A model generated the notes under the pieces. That model was not told the DNA's origin and ran no database searches. It saw only the letters and a program-made list of their open reading frames with translations. 42,548 nt of DNA, from NCBI GenBank assembly GCA_029289095.1, contig JARFUG010000023.1, forward strand, positions 1-42,548, in the 5' to 3' direction. Positions 1 through 6,240 of the stretch are shown here, one piece after another. Position 1 is the first letter of the stretch; each line of letters starts with the position of its first letter. The position numbers and the translations under genes were made by a program. The DNA is from Desulfuromonadales bacterium (lineage in GTDB: Bacteria > Desulfobacterota > Desulfuromonadia > Desulfuromonadales > JACZKF01).

Positions 1-53
1 ATCAGTCGGTATATCTTTGAGAGCAATCAGTAGGAAGCTGGGGAGCAGAATCC

Positions 54-137
54 AGGAGCCAGGAGCCAGGAGCCAGGAGCCAGGAGCCAGGAGCCAAGAG
101 CCAAGAGCCAAGAGCCAAGAGCCAAGAGCCAAGAGCC
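54..137 (+). repeat. Heptanucleotide tandem array, RRGAGYY family (12 units)
   Basis: Six perfect copies of AGGAGCC (54-95) are followed by six perfect copies of AAGAGCC (96-137). The sharp switch between two homogeneous blocks suggests slippage expansion of each variant. The array ends 12 bases before the first MlaA start, and the sequence just after it (AAGGAA) is the only visible ribosome-binding site for that gene. Related short arrays lie at 1578, 5266, 7956, 17977, 23497, 27258 and 34540. Confidence 0.95.
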
Positions 138-149
138 AAGGAACCCTCT

Positions 150-914
150 ATGCGATTGCCCGGATATCTATTCGTAATTCTCCTGCTTTTCTGCAGCACA
201 GCGGTTGCGCAGGAGGGGATTTCTCCCGACCCGCAGGCTCAGGAGGCGTTCAGCGACGAGTGGGACGACTTCGATGACTGGGAGGAGTTCGAAGATCCTT
301 TCGCCGTCGAGGAGGTGACCATTGCAGACCCTCTGGAGCGGCTCAACCGGGCGACCTTCTGGTTCAACGATCGGTTCTACTTCTATCTTCTCAAGCCGAC
401 GGCCAGGGCGTATCGCATCGTTCCGTCTCCTGCAAGGCAGTCGGTGCAGAATTTTTTTTCCAACATCGCCTTTCCGGTACGGTTCATCAACAACACGCTC
501 CAGGGCAAGTTTGCCGCCGCCGGGAACGAAACGCGGCGATTTCTGCTCAACAGCACTGTCGGAGTGGCCGGATTGTTCGATCCCGCTACGCAGCACGGAT
601 GGCACGCCAGCAATGAGGACTTCGGACAGACCCTGGGACACTACGGCGCTGGAGGAGGCTTCTATCTCGTCATCCCCTTCATCGGACCGTCCACCTTGCG
701 CGACGGCGCCGGACGCATTGTCGATTATTATCTCGCTCCGCTCAACTACATGCTGGAATGGGAAGAACTGCTTGCCGTAAGGAGCTATGAAGCCGTCAAC
801 GACGTCTCGCTCGATGACGACACCTACGAGAAGCTGATCGAACAGGCCATTGATCCTTATCTCTTCATTCGCAATGCCTTTATTCAGCGCCGACAGGCTC
901 TGATCCGCCGCTAG
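150..914 (+). CDS. mlaA: MlaA/VacJ family outer-membrane lipid-asymmetry protein
   Basis: This 254-residue protein carries the MlaA hallmarks: DPLERLNRATFWFND near residue 57, then NNTLQGKF, and a central block around RFLLNSTVGVAGLFDPAT followed by LVIPFIGPSTLRDG. In characterised bacteria MlaA sits in the outer membrane and removes mislocalised phospholipid from the outer leaflet, passing it to periplasmic MlaC. The N-terminus is a secretion signal (hydrophobic to about residue 20). No good lipobox is seen (LLFC is a poor match), so a lipid anchor is doubtful. A very acidic stretch (about residues 30-52) precedes the domain. The ATG follows AAGGAA at the end of the heptamer array. The gene lies 46 bases upstream of mlaC and is probably cotranscribed with it. 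Permease and ATPase genes are not in the window and may lie upstream. Confidence 0.93.
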   Translation: MRLPGYLFVILLLFCSTAVAQEGISPDPQAQEAFSDEWDDFDDWEEFEDPFAVEEVTIADPLERLNRATFWFNDRFYFYLLKPTARAYRIVPSPARQSVQNFFSNIAFPVRFINNTLQGKFAAAGNETRRFLLNSTVGVAGLFDPATQHGWHASNEDFGQTLGHYGAGGGFYLVIPFIGPSTLRDGAGRIVDYYLAPLNYMLEWEELLAVRSYEAVNDVSLDDDTYEKLIEQAIDPYLFIRNAFIQRRQALIRR

Positions 915-960
915 CTTCGCTGGATGCGGGCACACGTTCCATCAAGCATCGGAGACCTTT

Positions 961-1572
961 ATGAAGACGAAAAAAGCACTAGTCCTTTTCCTCATAATCC
1001 TCATGGTCGCCCTGCCGGCCTTTGCGGCGCCCCAGAGTCCGAGAGAGCAGGTGCAGACGACCGTCGATACGGTTCTTGAAACGCTCGCCGACCAGAGTCT
1101 GAGCGCCGAAGCGCGTGACCGGCGGCTGGAGGAGCTGATCCGTCAGAAATTCGATTTTCAACTCATGTCCCAGTGGATACTCGGCGTTCACTGGCGGCGC
1201 GCCACACCGGAGCAGCGCGATCGCTTCATCGATCTGTTCACCGAACTGCTCGAGACAACGTATCGTGACCGGATGTCGGAATACGCCGACCAGTATGCCG
1301 GCGAGCAGGTCGAAGTCGTTTCCGAGCGCATCATCGACAATCGTGCCCTGGTCGATACCATTGTCGTGACACAGGACCGAAAAAGAATTCCCATCAGCTA
1401 CAAGCTTGACCTTCAGCAGGGTGAATGGCGCGCCTACGATGTGGTAATCGAGGAGGTCAGCCTGGTGAATACATATCGTGCCGAATACTCCGAACTCGTG
1501 CGTCGCCATGGGTTCGAAGGTCTTTTCAGCAGGATGGAGACCAGAATCGCCGAGTTGAGAGCGAGAAAGTGA
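961..1572 (+). CDS. mlaC: MlaC/Ttg2D family periplasmic phospholipid-binding protein
   Basis: This 203-residue protein starts with a clear Sec signal (MKTKKALVLFLIILMVALPAFA). The rest matches MlaC: a helical N-terminal part (VQTTVDTVLETLADQ), FDFQLMSQWILGVHWRRATPEQRDRFIDLFTELLETTYRDRM, then the beta-rich part with VDTIVVTQDRKRIPISYKL and W-x-AYDVVIEEVSLVNTYR. MlaC shuttles phospholipids between the outer-membrane MlaA complex and the inner-membrane MlaFEDB transporter. The start has GGAG about 7 bases upstream. Its position between two mlaA-type genes supports the role. The length is typical of the family. Confidence 0.94.
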   Translation: MKTKKALVLFLIILMVALPAFAAPQSPREQVQTTVDTVLETLADQSLSAEARDRRLEELIRQKFDFQLMSQWILGVHWRRATPEQRDRFIDLFTELLETTYRDRMSEYADQYAGEQVEVVSERIIDNRALVDTIVVTQDRKRIPISYKLDLQQGEWRAYDVVIEEVSLVNTYRAEYSELVRRHGFEGLFSRMETRIAELRARK

Positions 1573-1577
1573 AAAGC

Positions 1578-1632
1578 AGGAGCCAGGAGCCGGAATCCAG
1601 GAGCCAGAATATAATTCCTCCTGGCTCCTGGA
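1578..1632. repeat. Heptamer repeat with a 12-bp inverted arm; possible terminator hairpin
   Basis: Four degenerate heptamer units (1578-1605) follow the mlaC stop. The last part (1596-1607) is repeated in perfect inverted orientation at 1621-1632, giving a 12-bp stem with a 13-base loop. This is the only place in the window where the heptamer also occurs inverted. No T-run follows, so intrinsic termination is unproven, but the hairpin could separate the downstream mlaA-like gene from mlaC. Confidence 0.8.
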
Positions 1633-1712
1633 AAATGAAACCTTAGGTTCGATTGTCACGGGCAAGATGCTCTGCTATGGTTGGTCTGCCTTATTACAAG
1701 GAGACTGAGACC

Positions 1713-2420
1713 TTGAAACCTTTGAACCTTCTTGCCCTGATTTTCATCCTTTCGCTGATCTTTTCGGCTCCGGCCTGGTCGTTTGATGACGATTTTCACG
1801 ACCCTTTTGAAGACGTCGGGACGGCGGCGCCGGACATTACCGATCCTCTCGAACCGCTGAATCGTCTCTCTTTCTGGGTCAATGACAAGATATACCGCTA
1901 CTTCCTTTCTCCGCTGAATGAGAGTGTTTCGGCGGGGTTACGGGAGGCGCTCTGCAACGGGCTCTCCGTCTGCATCGCTCCGGTGCGGACGGTCCATGGA
2001 GGGATGGAATTTCGCTTCAGAGACGGGGGAAGCGAGTTCGGCCGACTGGCGCTCGGGTATCTTCTCCAGGTTCTGGACAGACCCTTCAGCGACGGGGAAG
2101 TTCCCGACCTCGAGCGGATCCTTGCGAGGGCAGGCCTCGGAACGGGACCTTATCTCGTCCTTCCGGTTCTTGGGCCTTCCACCGTGCGCGACGGGGTTGG
2201 GAAAATCGCTTCTTTCTACCTGGAATCTCCGGTGGCTCTTCTTGAGCCTGCGGGGGCCGAATCCGGTTCATCTCTGGGCGATGCGCTTGTGACCTATAAC
2301 AATATTCACCGCGGCGCCCTGGATCCCTACCTTTCCGTCCGCTCGCTCTTCTCGCAGCAGAACGAAAAGGAGAACCGCTCTTTTCAGATCGCCTCCAATT
2401 CCTACCTGGAAGGTGGTTGA
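1713..2420 (+). CDS. Divergent second MlaA-family protein
   Basis: The protein has about 235 residues from a TTG start at 1713, chosen because AAGGAG lies 9 bases upstream and the translation then begins with a proper signal peptide (MKPLNLLALIFILSLIFSAPAWS). An in-frame ATG at 1653 would add 20 residues without a ribosome-binding site. The domain keeps DPLEPLNRLSFWVNDKIYRYFLSPL and the late LVLPVLGPSTVRDGVGK block. The central NSTVGxxGLFDPA-type motif of ordinary MlaA is replaced by a diverged RLALGYLLQVLDRPFS. It is probably a paralogue of the gene at 150 with altered specificity or partnering. The gene converges on the cytochrome gene at 2453 with 32 bases between stops. Confidence 0.82.
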   Translation: MKPLNLLALIFILSLIFSAPAWSFDDDFHDPFEDVGTAAPDITDPLEPLNRLSFWVNDKIYRYFLSPLNESVSAGLREALCNGLSVCIAPVRTVHGGMEFRFRDGGSEFGRLALGYLLQVLDRPFSDGEVPDLERILARAGLGTGPYLVLPVLGPSTVRDGVGKIASFYLESPVALLEPAGAESGSSLGDALVTYNNIHRGALDPYLSVRSLFSQQNEKENRSFQIASNSYLEGG

Positions 2421-2452
2421 CCCCCGCTGAGAAATTCGCGACTCATGCGGCC

Positions 2453-2836
2453 TCAGGGCCTTTCCTGGCGGAATTTTCCACTCTCCCGAACGAGATACGC
2501 GACGGCTGAGGAGATCTGATCGTTGTCCGGTCCGAAGCCCTCGGGGGGAGAAAGAAATCCGAGGCTTCGATGCTCCTCCATCGCATGCGCAATCATGGGG
2601 GGCATCCCTTTCTCGATCCGCCTATCCCACTCTCTCGCATCGCCGATTGCGGGCGCTCCGGCGCCGCTTTCGCCATGGCAGCGATGACAGTGCTCGAAGT
2701 AGACCTCTCTTCCCGTCTCGATGACCTCATGAGGCACCGCATATCCCTCGGCCACCAGGAGCATCTTCTCACTCGCCACAGCCATGTAGATCAACAGGGC
2801 CAGGGACAGGAAAAGGCCGAGTTCCTTCTTCTTCAT
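2453..2836 (-). CDS. Monoheme cytochrome c, class I (c5-like)
   Basis: This 127-residue protein has an N-terminal hydrophobic export signal or anchor (about residues 7-22) and one heme site, C50-H-R-C53-H54. The sequence after the heme, GESGAGAPAIGDAREWDRRIEKGMPPMIAHAM, follows the cytochrome c5 pattern, and the C-terminal DQISSAVAYLV helix also fits. It is expected to be a periplasmic or membrane-tethered electron carrier. At the place where c5 proteins usually have the axial methionine (an MPP-type loop), this protein reads FLSPPEGFG, so the usual sixth ligand appears missing. The start has GAGGGAAG upstream. Partners are unknown. Confidence 0.85.
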   Translation of the reverse strand: MKKKELGLFLSLALLIYMAVASEKMLLVAEGYAVPHEVIETGREVYFEHCHRCHGESGAGAPAIGDAREWDRRIEKGMPPMIAHAMEEHRSLGFLSPPEGFGPDNDQISSAVAYLVRESGKFRQERP

Positions 2837-3005
2837 CCGTTCTTCCCTCTGGGTTGCGGGCGCACGAGAGTGATCGTGAAGATATTATCATTGATGGCCT
2901 GTATATCTACGAACCATCGGGCTCGAATCATCGACTTTGAGTTGACACGAAATGAAGATCGGGTTTAAGGTGCTCACTCAAGGTTTGAATAATGCAGGAG
3001 ATTCG

Positions 3006-3995
3006 GTGAATCAGACGTCCTCTAAGCTGCGGTTCTTTGCCGGCAGGGCCTCCATCCTCCTCTTCAGTTTTCTCGGGGCGCTTTATTGTCTGCTCAATGC
3101 CAGCGGCGCGGACCTGTTCTGCCTGACGCAGGGCTGCCGCATTTATGCCGGCTACAGCTTCCTTGGGATCGGATTCTACGTCTACGGATTGGCTGGGTTT
3201 ATTCTTATCTTCGTCCTGGCTCTCGCTTATCCTCGCGCCCGCACCGCCCTCTGGCTCTCGCTCGTCGTTGGGGCGATCCTCGTGCTCGACGGCTTCTTCC
3301 TGTTCTATCAGTATCTTTTCTGGGCCTGTCTGAGCTGCCTCGTCGTTGCGGCCCTGATCGGACTGATCGCCCTGGCCGGGATCTGGGTCCTTCGTCTTCC
3401 GGGTCGATCTATTCTCACGGTGATCGCAGGGTTCTGGTTTCTGTTGTTCGGATATGTGTCTCTGGAGGCCGTCAAGGAAGTCTACTTCGAGCCGTGGGCC
3501 ATTGCAGGGGAGGCCGATGCACCCATTCAGGTCTTTTTTTCCCCCGTCTGCCCGGCTTGCAGCGAGGTCGTGACACGGATACTGCAGGACCCCGAAACGG
3601 CACGTCTCGCCGCCTTTTATCCGGTAGCCAAGAACAAGAGGGACGAAGAGCGCATCGCTGTGTGGCTCGAAGCCGCTGCAAGGCAAGGGGAGCCTCCGGC
3701 CCTGACCGATCTCTTCAGCGCCCCGGAGAACAGCGCAGAACTCAGCGGCGTCGACAGGGCACGACTGCGCGCAAACAAGGTGGGCCTCGCTAAGCGCGGT
3801 GGAACCTCGGTCCCTTTCATCGTGACTCCCTTCCTGCCCGAGCCGGCTCCTCCGGTTCCGGTATTTACACCGCCTTCCGGCGACCTTTTTTCCCCTCCCG
3901 GCGCCTCGCCCTTCGGAGTGCGCACCCCTTTTTCGCCCCCTGTCCAGGGGTGCGGGTTCATCGAGGAAGTCGACTGCGAAGAGAACGGTCGCTGA
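3006..3995 (+). CDS. VKOR-like membrane protein fused to a thioredoxin-fold domain
   Basis: The GTG at 3006 is chosen because GCAGGAG ends 5 bases upstream; an in-frame ATG at 2952 has no such site. From GTG the protein is about 329 residues. The N-terminal half has four to five hydrophobic segments with a loop pair C39...C44 and an in-membrane CLSC pair (C108, C111), as in vitamin K epoxide reductase homologues that regenerate disulfide-forming proteins. A thioredoxin-like part follows with C182-P-A-C185 in a VFFSPVCPACSEVV context. The protein is probably involved in oxidative disulfide formation at the cell envelope. The C-terminus is an unusual proline-rich tail that carries two more cysteines (GCGF and VDCEE). 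It appears monocistronic. Confidence 0.78.
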   Translation: MNQTSSKLRFFAGRASILLFSFLGALYCLLNASGADLFCLTQGCRIYAGYSFLGIGFYVYGLAGFILIFVLALAYPRARTALWLSLVVGAILVLDGFFLFYQYLFWACLSCLVVAALIGLIALAGIWVLRLPGRSILTVIAGFWFLLFGYVSLEAVKEVYFEPWAIAGEADAPIQVFFSPVCPACSEVVTRILQDPETARLAAFYPVAKNKRDEERIAVWLEAAARQGEPPALTDLFSAPENSAELSGVDRARLRANKVGLAKRGGTSVPFIVTPFLPEPAPPVPVFTPPSGDLFSPPGASPFGVRTPFSPPVQGCGFIEEVDCEENGR

Positions 3996-4136
3996 GTCGG
4001 CCCCGCCTCAAATCCCCCCTCCATTTTTTCCTACATTCGGCTTGAGCGCCGCCCCTGTTCGGCTTTTTGTTCGCCAGCTTTAATTTGTTTCGAACAACGA
4101 TAAACTGTAATTCACCTGCCGTTGCACCGCGCTCGT

Positions 4137-4445
4137 TCAGTCATGGACGTTGTAAAGGGCGACGGAAGGGTTTTCTTCCTGGTAGTCTGCGATCCCGTTG
4201 ACGATCTGCTGATAGAGACTGCTTTGCAGGTAGGCTTCAGCGCTCTCGCGGGTGTCGAAGCCGTGCAGGATCGCGATATCCTCCGGACGAACCAGCAGGT
4301 TCTTGGAAATAGCGCCGGAGATTCGTTCCAGAAAGCGCGTGCGGTTCGGTTCGTACACTTTGTCGATCATCTCCTCCCTGCGGGACTCGTCGATTTTCAC
4401 TCTGATCAGCAGGTGAGCGCGAACAGCCGGTTGTATCGTAGGCAT
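4137..4445 (-). CDS. Small soluble protein of unknown function
   Basis: This 102-residue protein has no signal peptide or membrane segment and is not recognised. The start has a good ribosome-binding site (AAGGAA, 7 bases upstream). The pattern of an early beta strand (AHLLIRVKIDESRREEMID), a helix, and a later IAILHGFDTRESAEAYLQSSLY resembles small dimeric alpha-beta barrel (ABM-like) proteins, where a residue-stretch 'F-x-T-x-E-x-A-x-A-Y' is common. That is a fold guess only. It is transcribed divergently from the MgtC-like gene at 4562. Confidence 0.6.
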   Translation of the reverse strand: MPTIQPAVRAHLLIRVKIDESRREEMIDKVYEPNRTRFLERISGAISKNLLVRPEDIAILHGFDTRESAEAYLQSSLYQQIVNGIADYQEENPSVALYNVHD

Positions 4446-4503
4446 GGACGGCTTCCTTTCGAAAAGTTTGGCTTGGCTGGAAAACTCGTCACGGTCGAAA
4501 TTT

Positions 4504-4531
4504 ACGCTAGCACGGAACCTTTGACTGTCAA
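4504..4531 (-). promoter_or_regulatory. Candidate sigma70 promoter for the 4445 gene
   Basis: On the minus strand a perfect TTGACA (4531-4526) is followed after 16 bases by TAGCGT (4509-4504), a weak -10 match. The -35 lies inside the 11-bp palindrome TTGAC-T-GTCAA (4521-4531), which could also be an operator in this divergent spacer. Confidence 0.4.
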
Positions 4532-4561
4532 CGAAGCCCGAAGGAGGCTTCCGGAGCGACC

Positions 4562-5266
4562 ATGTTCCTTCCCCATGAGCTGTATGGAAGTTATGGACTC
4601 GGCGTTTTCGTCAAGATCGTGATGGCCGCGCTCGCCGGTGCTCTGGTCGGTCTGGAGCGCGAAAAGCACGGGCGTCCAGCCGGGCTGCGAACCCACCTTC
4701 TTGTCGCGCTCGGCGCCTGTCTCATGGTGGTCGTTTCGGAAGGTTTCCATCTTAAATACAACGGCATGGATGGTTCTGAAACCGCCCTTCGCATCGATCC
4801 GGGACGTGTCGCGGCGCAGATCGTCTCTGGAATCGGTTTTCTCGGCGCCGGCGTGATCATCAAGGAGGGGCTCAGTGTCCGCGGGCTCACCACTGCCGCG
4901 TCCCTTTGGCTGGTTGCTGGGCTGGGAATGGCTTTTGGGGTCGGTCTTGTCGTCCCCGGTCTGCTCGCAACCGCTGTCGCGCTCTTTTGCCTGGTCACGC
5001 TGAAGCGCCTGGAACCGACCTTGAAAAAAGACCGTTATCTCCATCTGAAGGTGATTGCCCGATCCGAACCCGATATCTACCCGGAACTGACGGAACTCTT
5101 CGAGCGACGAAAGCTGCGCATCACCGATCTGAGTTCCACCCTTGATCTGGAGAATGGCACCGTCACCTATCAGTTCAACGTCGTTCAGCACCGCAAAGTT
5201 ATCGGTCGCGAGCTGACTTCAGTCATTGCCGGGATGCCAGGGGTGAAAAGAATCAGTTTTCAGTGA
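4562..5266 (+). CDS. MgtC/SapB family membrane protein
   Basis: This 234-residue protein has the MgtC-family N-terminal membrane domain: ALAGALVGLEREKHGRPAGLRTHLLVALGACLM, then IVSGIGFLGAGVIIKEG and VRGLTTAASLWLVAGLGMAFG, with about five transmembrane segments up to residue 150. A soluble C-terminal domain (about 155-234) with an ACT-like beta-alpha pattern ends in GMPGVKRISF. In pathogens MgtC affects magnesium adaptation and ATP synthase; the role in free-living bacteria is unclear. GGAG is 5 bases before the ATG. The stop codon overlaps the first base of a three-unit heptamer repeat. Confidence 0.9.
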   Translation: MFLPHELYGSYGLGVFVKIVMAALAGALVGLEREKHGRPAGLRTHLLVALGACLMVVVSEGFHLKYNGMDGSETALRIDPGRVAAQIVSGIGFLGAGVIIKEGLSVRGLTTAASLWLVAGLGMAFGVGLVVPGLLATAVALFCLVTLKRLEPTLKKDRYLHLKVIARSEPDIYPELTELFERRKLRITDLSSTLDLENGTVTYQFNVVQHRKVIGRELTSVIAGMPGVKRISFQ

Positions 5267-5286
5267 GGAGTCAGGAGTTGGGAGAA
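5266..5286 (+). repeat. Heptanucleotide repeat, RRGAGYY family (3 units)
   Basis: AGGAGTC, AGGAGTT and GGGAGAA lie in register. The first base is the last base of the TGA stop of the MgtC-like gene. Confidence 0.75.
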
Positions 5287-5399
5287 TGAACGCCTAGCGG
5301 AGGGGGTACGGGCCCATCGCCCTGTGGTTTGGTGGTACGGCTCTTCGAGCCTGTTGATGGTTGCCACTACAGGCCGACTGGCGGCGTCCGTACAACAGG

Positions 5400-5488
5400 C
5401 TGCGAAGCAGCCGTTCAACAGACTGCGAAGCAGCCGTACGAAGGCCTGCGAAGCAGCCGTACAAAAGCCTGCGAAGCAGCCGTACGCC
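5400..5488. repeat. 23-bp tandem repeat, about 3.9 copies
   Basis: Units start at 5400, 5423, 5446 and 5469 with core CTGCGAAGCAGCCGT followed by a variable 8-base tail. A degenerate partial unit precedes them (about 5377-5399). The array fills most of the gap between the convergent MgtC-like and LuxR-type genes. No protein-coding role is supported. The core resembles the GCGAAGCGG units at 15187-15239. Confidence 0.92.
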
Positions 5489-5500
5489 TAGTCTTTAAGT

Positions 5501-6121
5501 CTAATGAAAAAACTGCTCCGAGTCCTGGCTGGAGGCGAGAAGAGCCAGCTTCAGCCGGTTCTTGACACCGAATTTTTTGTAGAGGCGGTTGAAATGGCTC
5601 TTGACCGTCTGCTCCGTAATGAAGAGTTTCTGGGCGATCTCCTTGTTCGAATCTCCGGCTTTGAGACAGTTGAGGATTTCGGTTTCGCGCCGCGTCAGGG
5701 CCACTTCCTCTTTCCCCTTGTGCACGAGAGTCTCCTTCATCGTCTTGCGGTCGATCCAAAGTTCTCCCCTGGAGACCGATTCGACTGCCTTGAGGAGCAT
5801 CGTGCGGTCTGCGTAGCTCGGAAGAAAGCCGGCGAACCCTTTGCTGACGACCTCGGAAAGATCGCCGTACTCGGTCAGAAAGCCGCGGCTCTCGTTGATG
5901 CAGAGGACCTTGCTGGCTTCCGGGACGTTGTTGCTCAGAATGCTTCTGCTCAGCGCCTGGTCGGTCAGGATGACGTCGGGCGCCGAGTCGATGATCTCGC
6001 GCAGATCCTCAAGAGACCCTGCCGTCCCCACGATCTCGATTCCGGGTTCGTCTTCCAGTATCGACTTCAAGCCTTCGGCAAACAGATTGACCCTGCACCC
6101 AATGCCGACTCGTATGCCCAT
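5501..6121 (-). CDS. LuxR/NarL-type regulator with degenerate receiver domain
   Basis: This 206-residue protein has an N-terminal receiver-like domain and a C-terminal GerE/LuxR helix-turn-helix (about residues 140-200: LTRRETEILNCLKAGDSNKEIAQKLFITEQTVKSHFNRLYKKFGVKNR). A candidate phosphoacceptor is present (D54 in DVILTD). The acidic pair that binds magnesium in true receivers is absent: the usual DD-H region reads GIGCRVN (C9, R10). The conserved lysine after the fourth strand is also not evident. It may act without phosphorylation. No histidine kinase is adjacent. The start has GGAG 8 bases upstream, and the leader carries two palindromes (6139-6180). Confidence 0.85.
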   Translation of the reverse strand: MGIRVGIGCRVNLFAEGLKSILEDEPGIEIVGTAGSLEDLREIIDSAPDVILTDQALSRSILSNNVPEASKVLCINESRGFLTEYGDLSEVVSKGFAGFLPSYADRTMLLKAVESVSRGELWIDRKTMKETLVHKGKEEVALTRRETEILNCLKAGDSNKEIAQKLFITEQTVKSHFNRLYKKFGVKNRLKLALLASSQDSEQFFH

Positions 6122-6138
6122 GTTTTTTCTCCGTAGCG

Positions 6139-6180
6139 TTTGGTTATGTATCTTTTAACCAAATTGCCGTTGAATTCAAC
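6139..6180. promoter_or_regulatory. Two palindromes in the luxR-type leader; candidate operators
   Basis: TTTGGTTA (6139-6146) and TAACCAAA (6156-6163) form a perfect 8-bp inverted repeat with a 9-base spacer. Six bases further on, GTTGAATTCAAC (6169-6180) is a perfect 12-bp palindrome. Both lie 18-59 bases upstream of the regulator's start codon in an AT-rich gap (6122-6240) that must hold its promoter. They could be binding sites for the regulator itself or another dimeric factor. Confidence 0.5.
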
Positions 6181-6240
6181 TAACAAATTAGAAAATATTT
6201 AAAATATTGGCCTGAAGCGGGGGTGGACTGGAGGCGGGGG

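Noticed and set aside
54-137. Possible CRISPR-like array
   Set aside because: Units are 7 bases and contiguous, with no spacers.
4521-4549. Forward promoter for the MgtC-like gene using TTGACT
   Set aside because: No acceptable -10 at 16-18 bases; that position holds GGAGGC.
5400-5488. Possible CRISPR array from regular 23-bp units
   Set aside because: No unique spacers of suitable length (variable part only 8 bases) and no cas genes in the window.
5329-5565. 78-codon plus-strand frame through the 23-bp repeat
   Set aside because: It consists of repeat sequence and runs into the opposite luxR-type gene; no ribosome-binding site.
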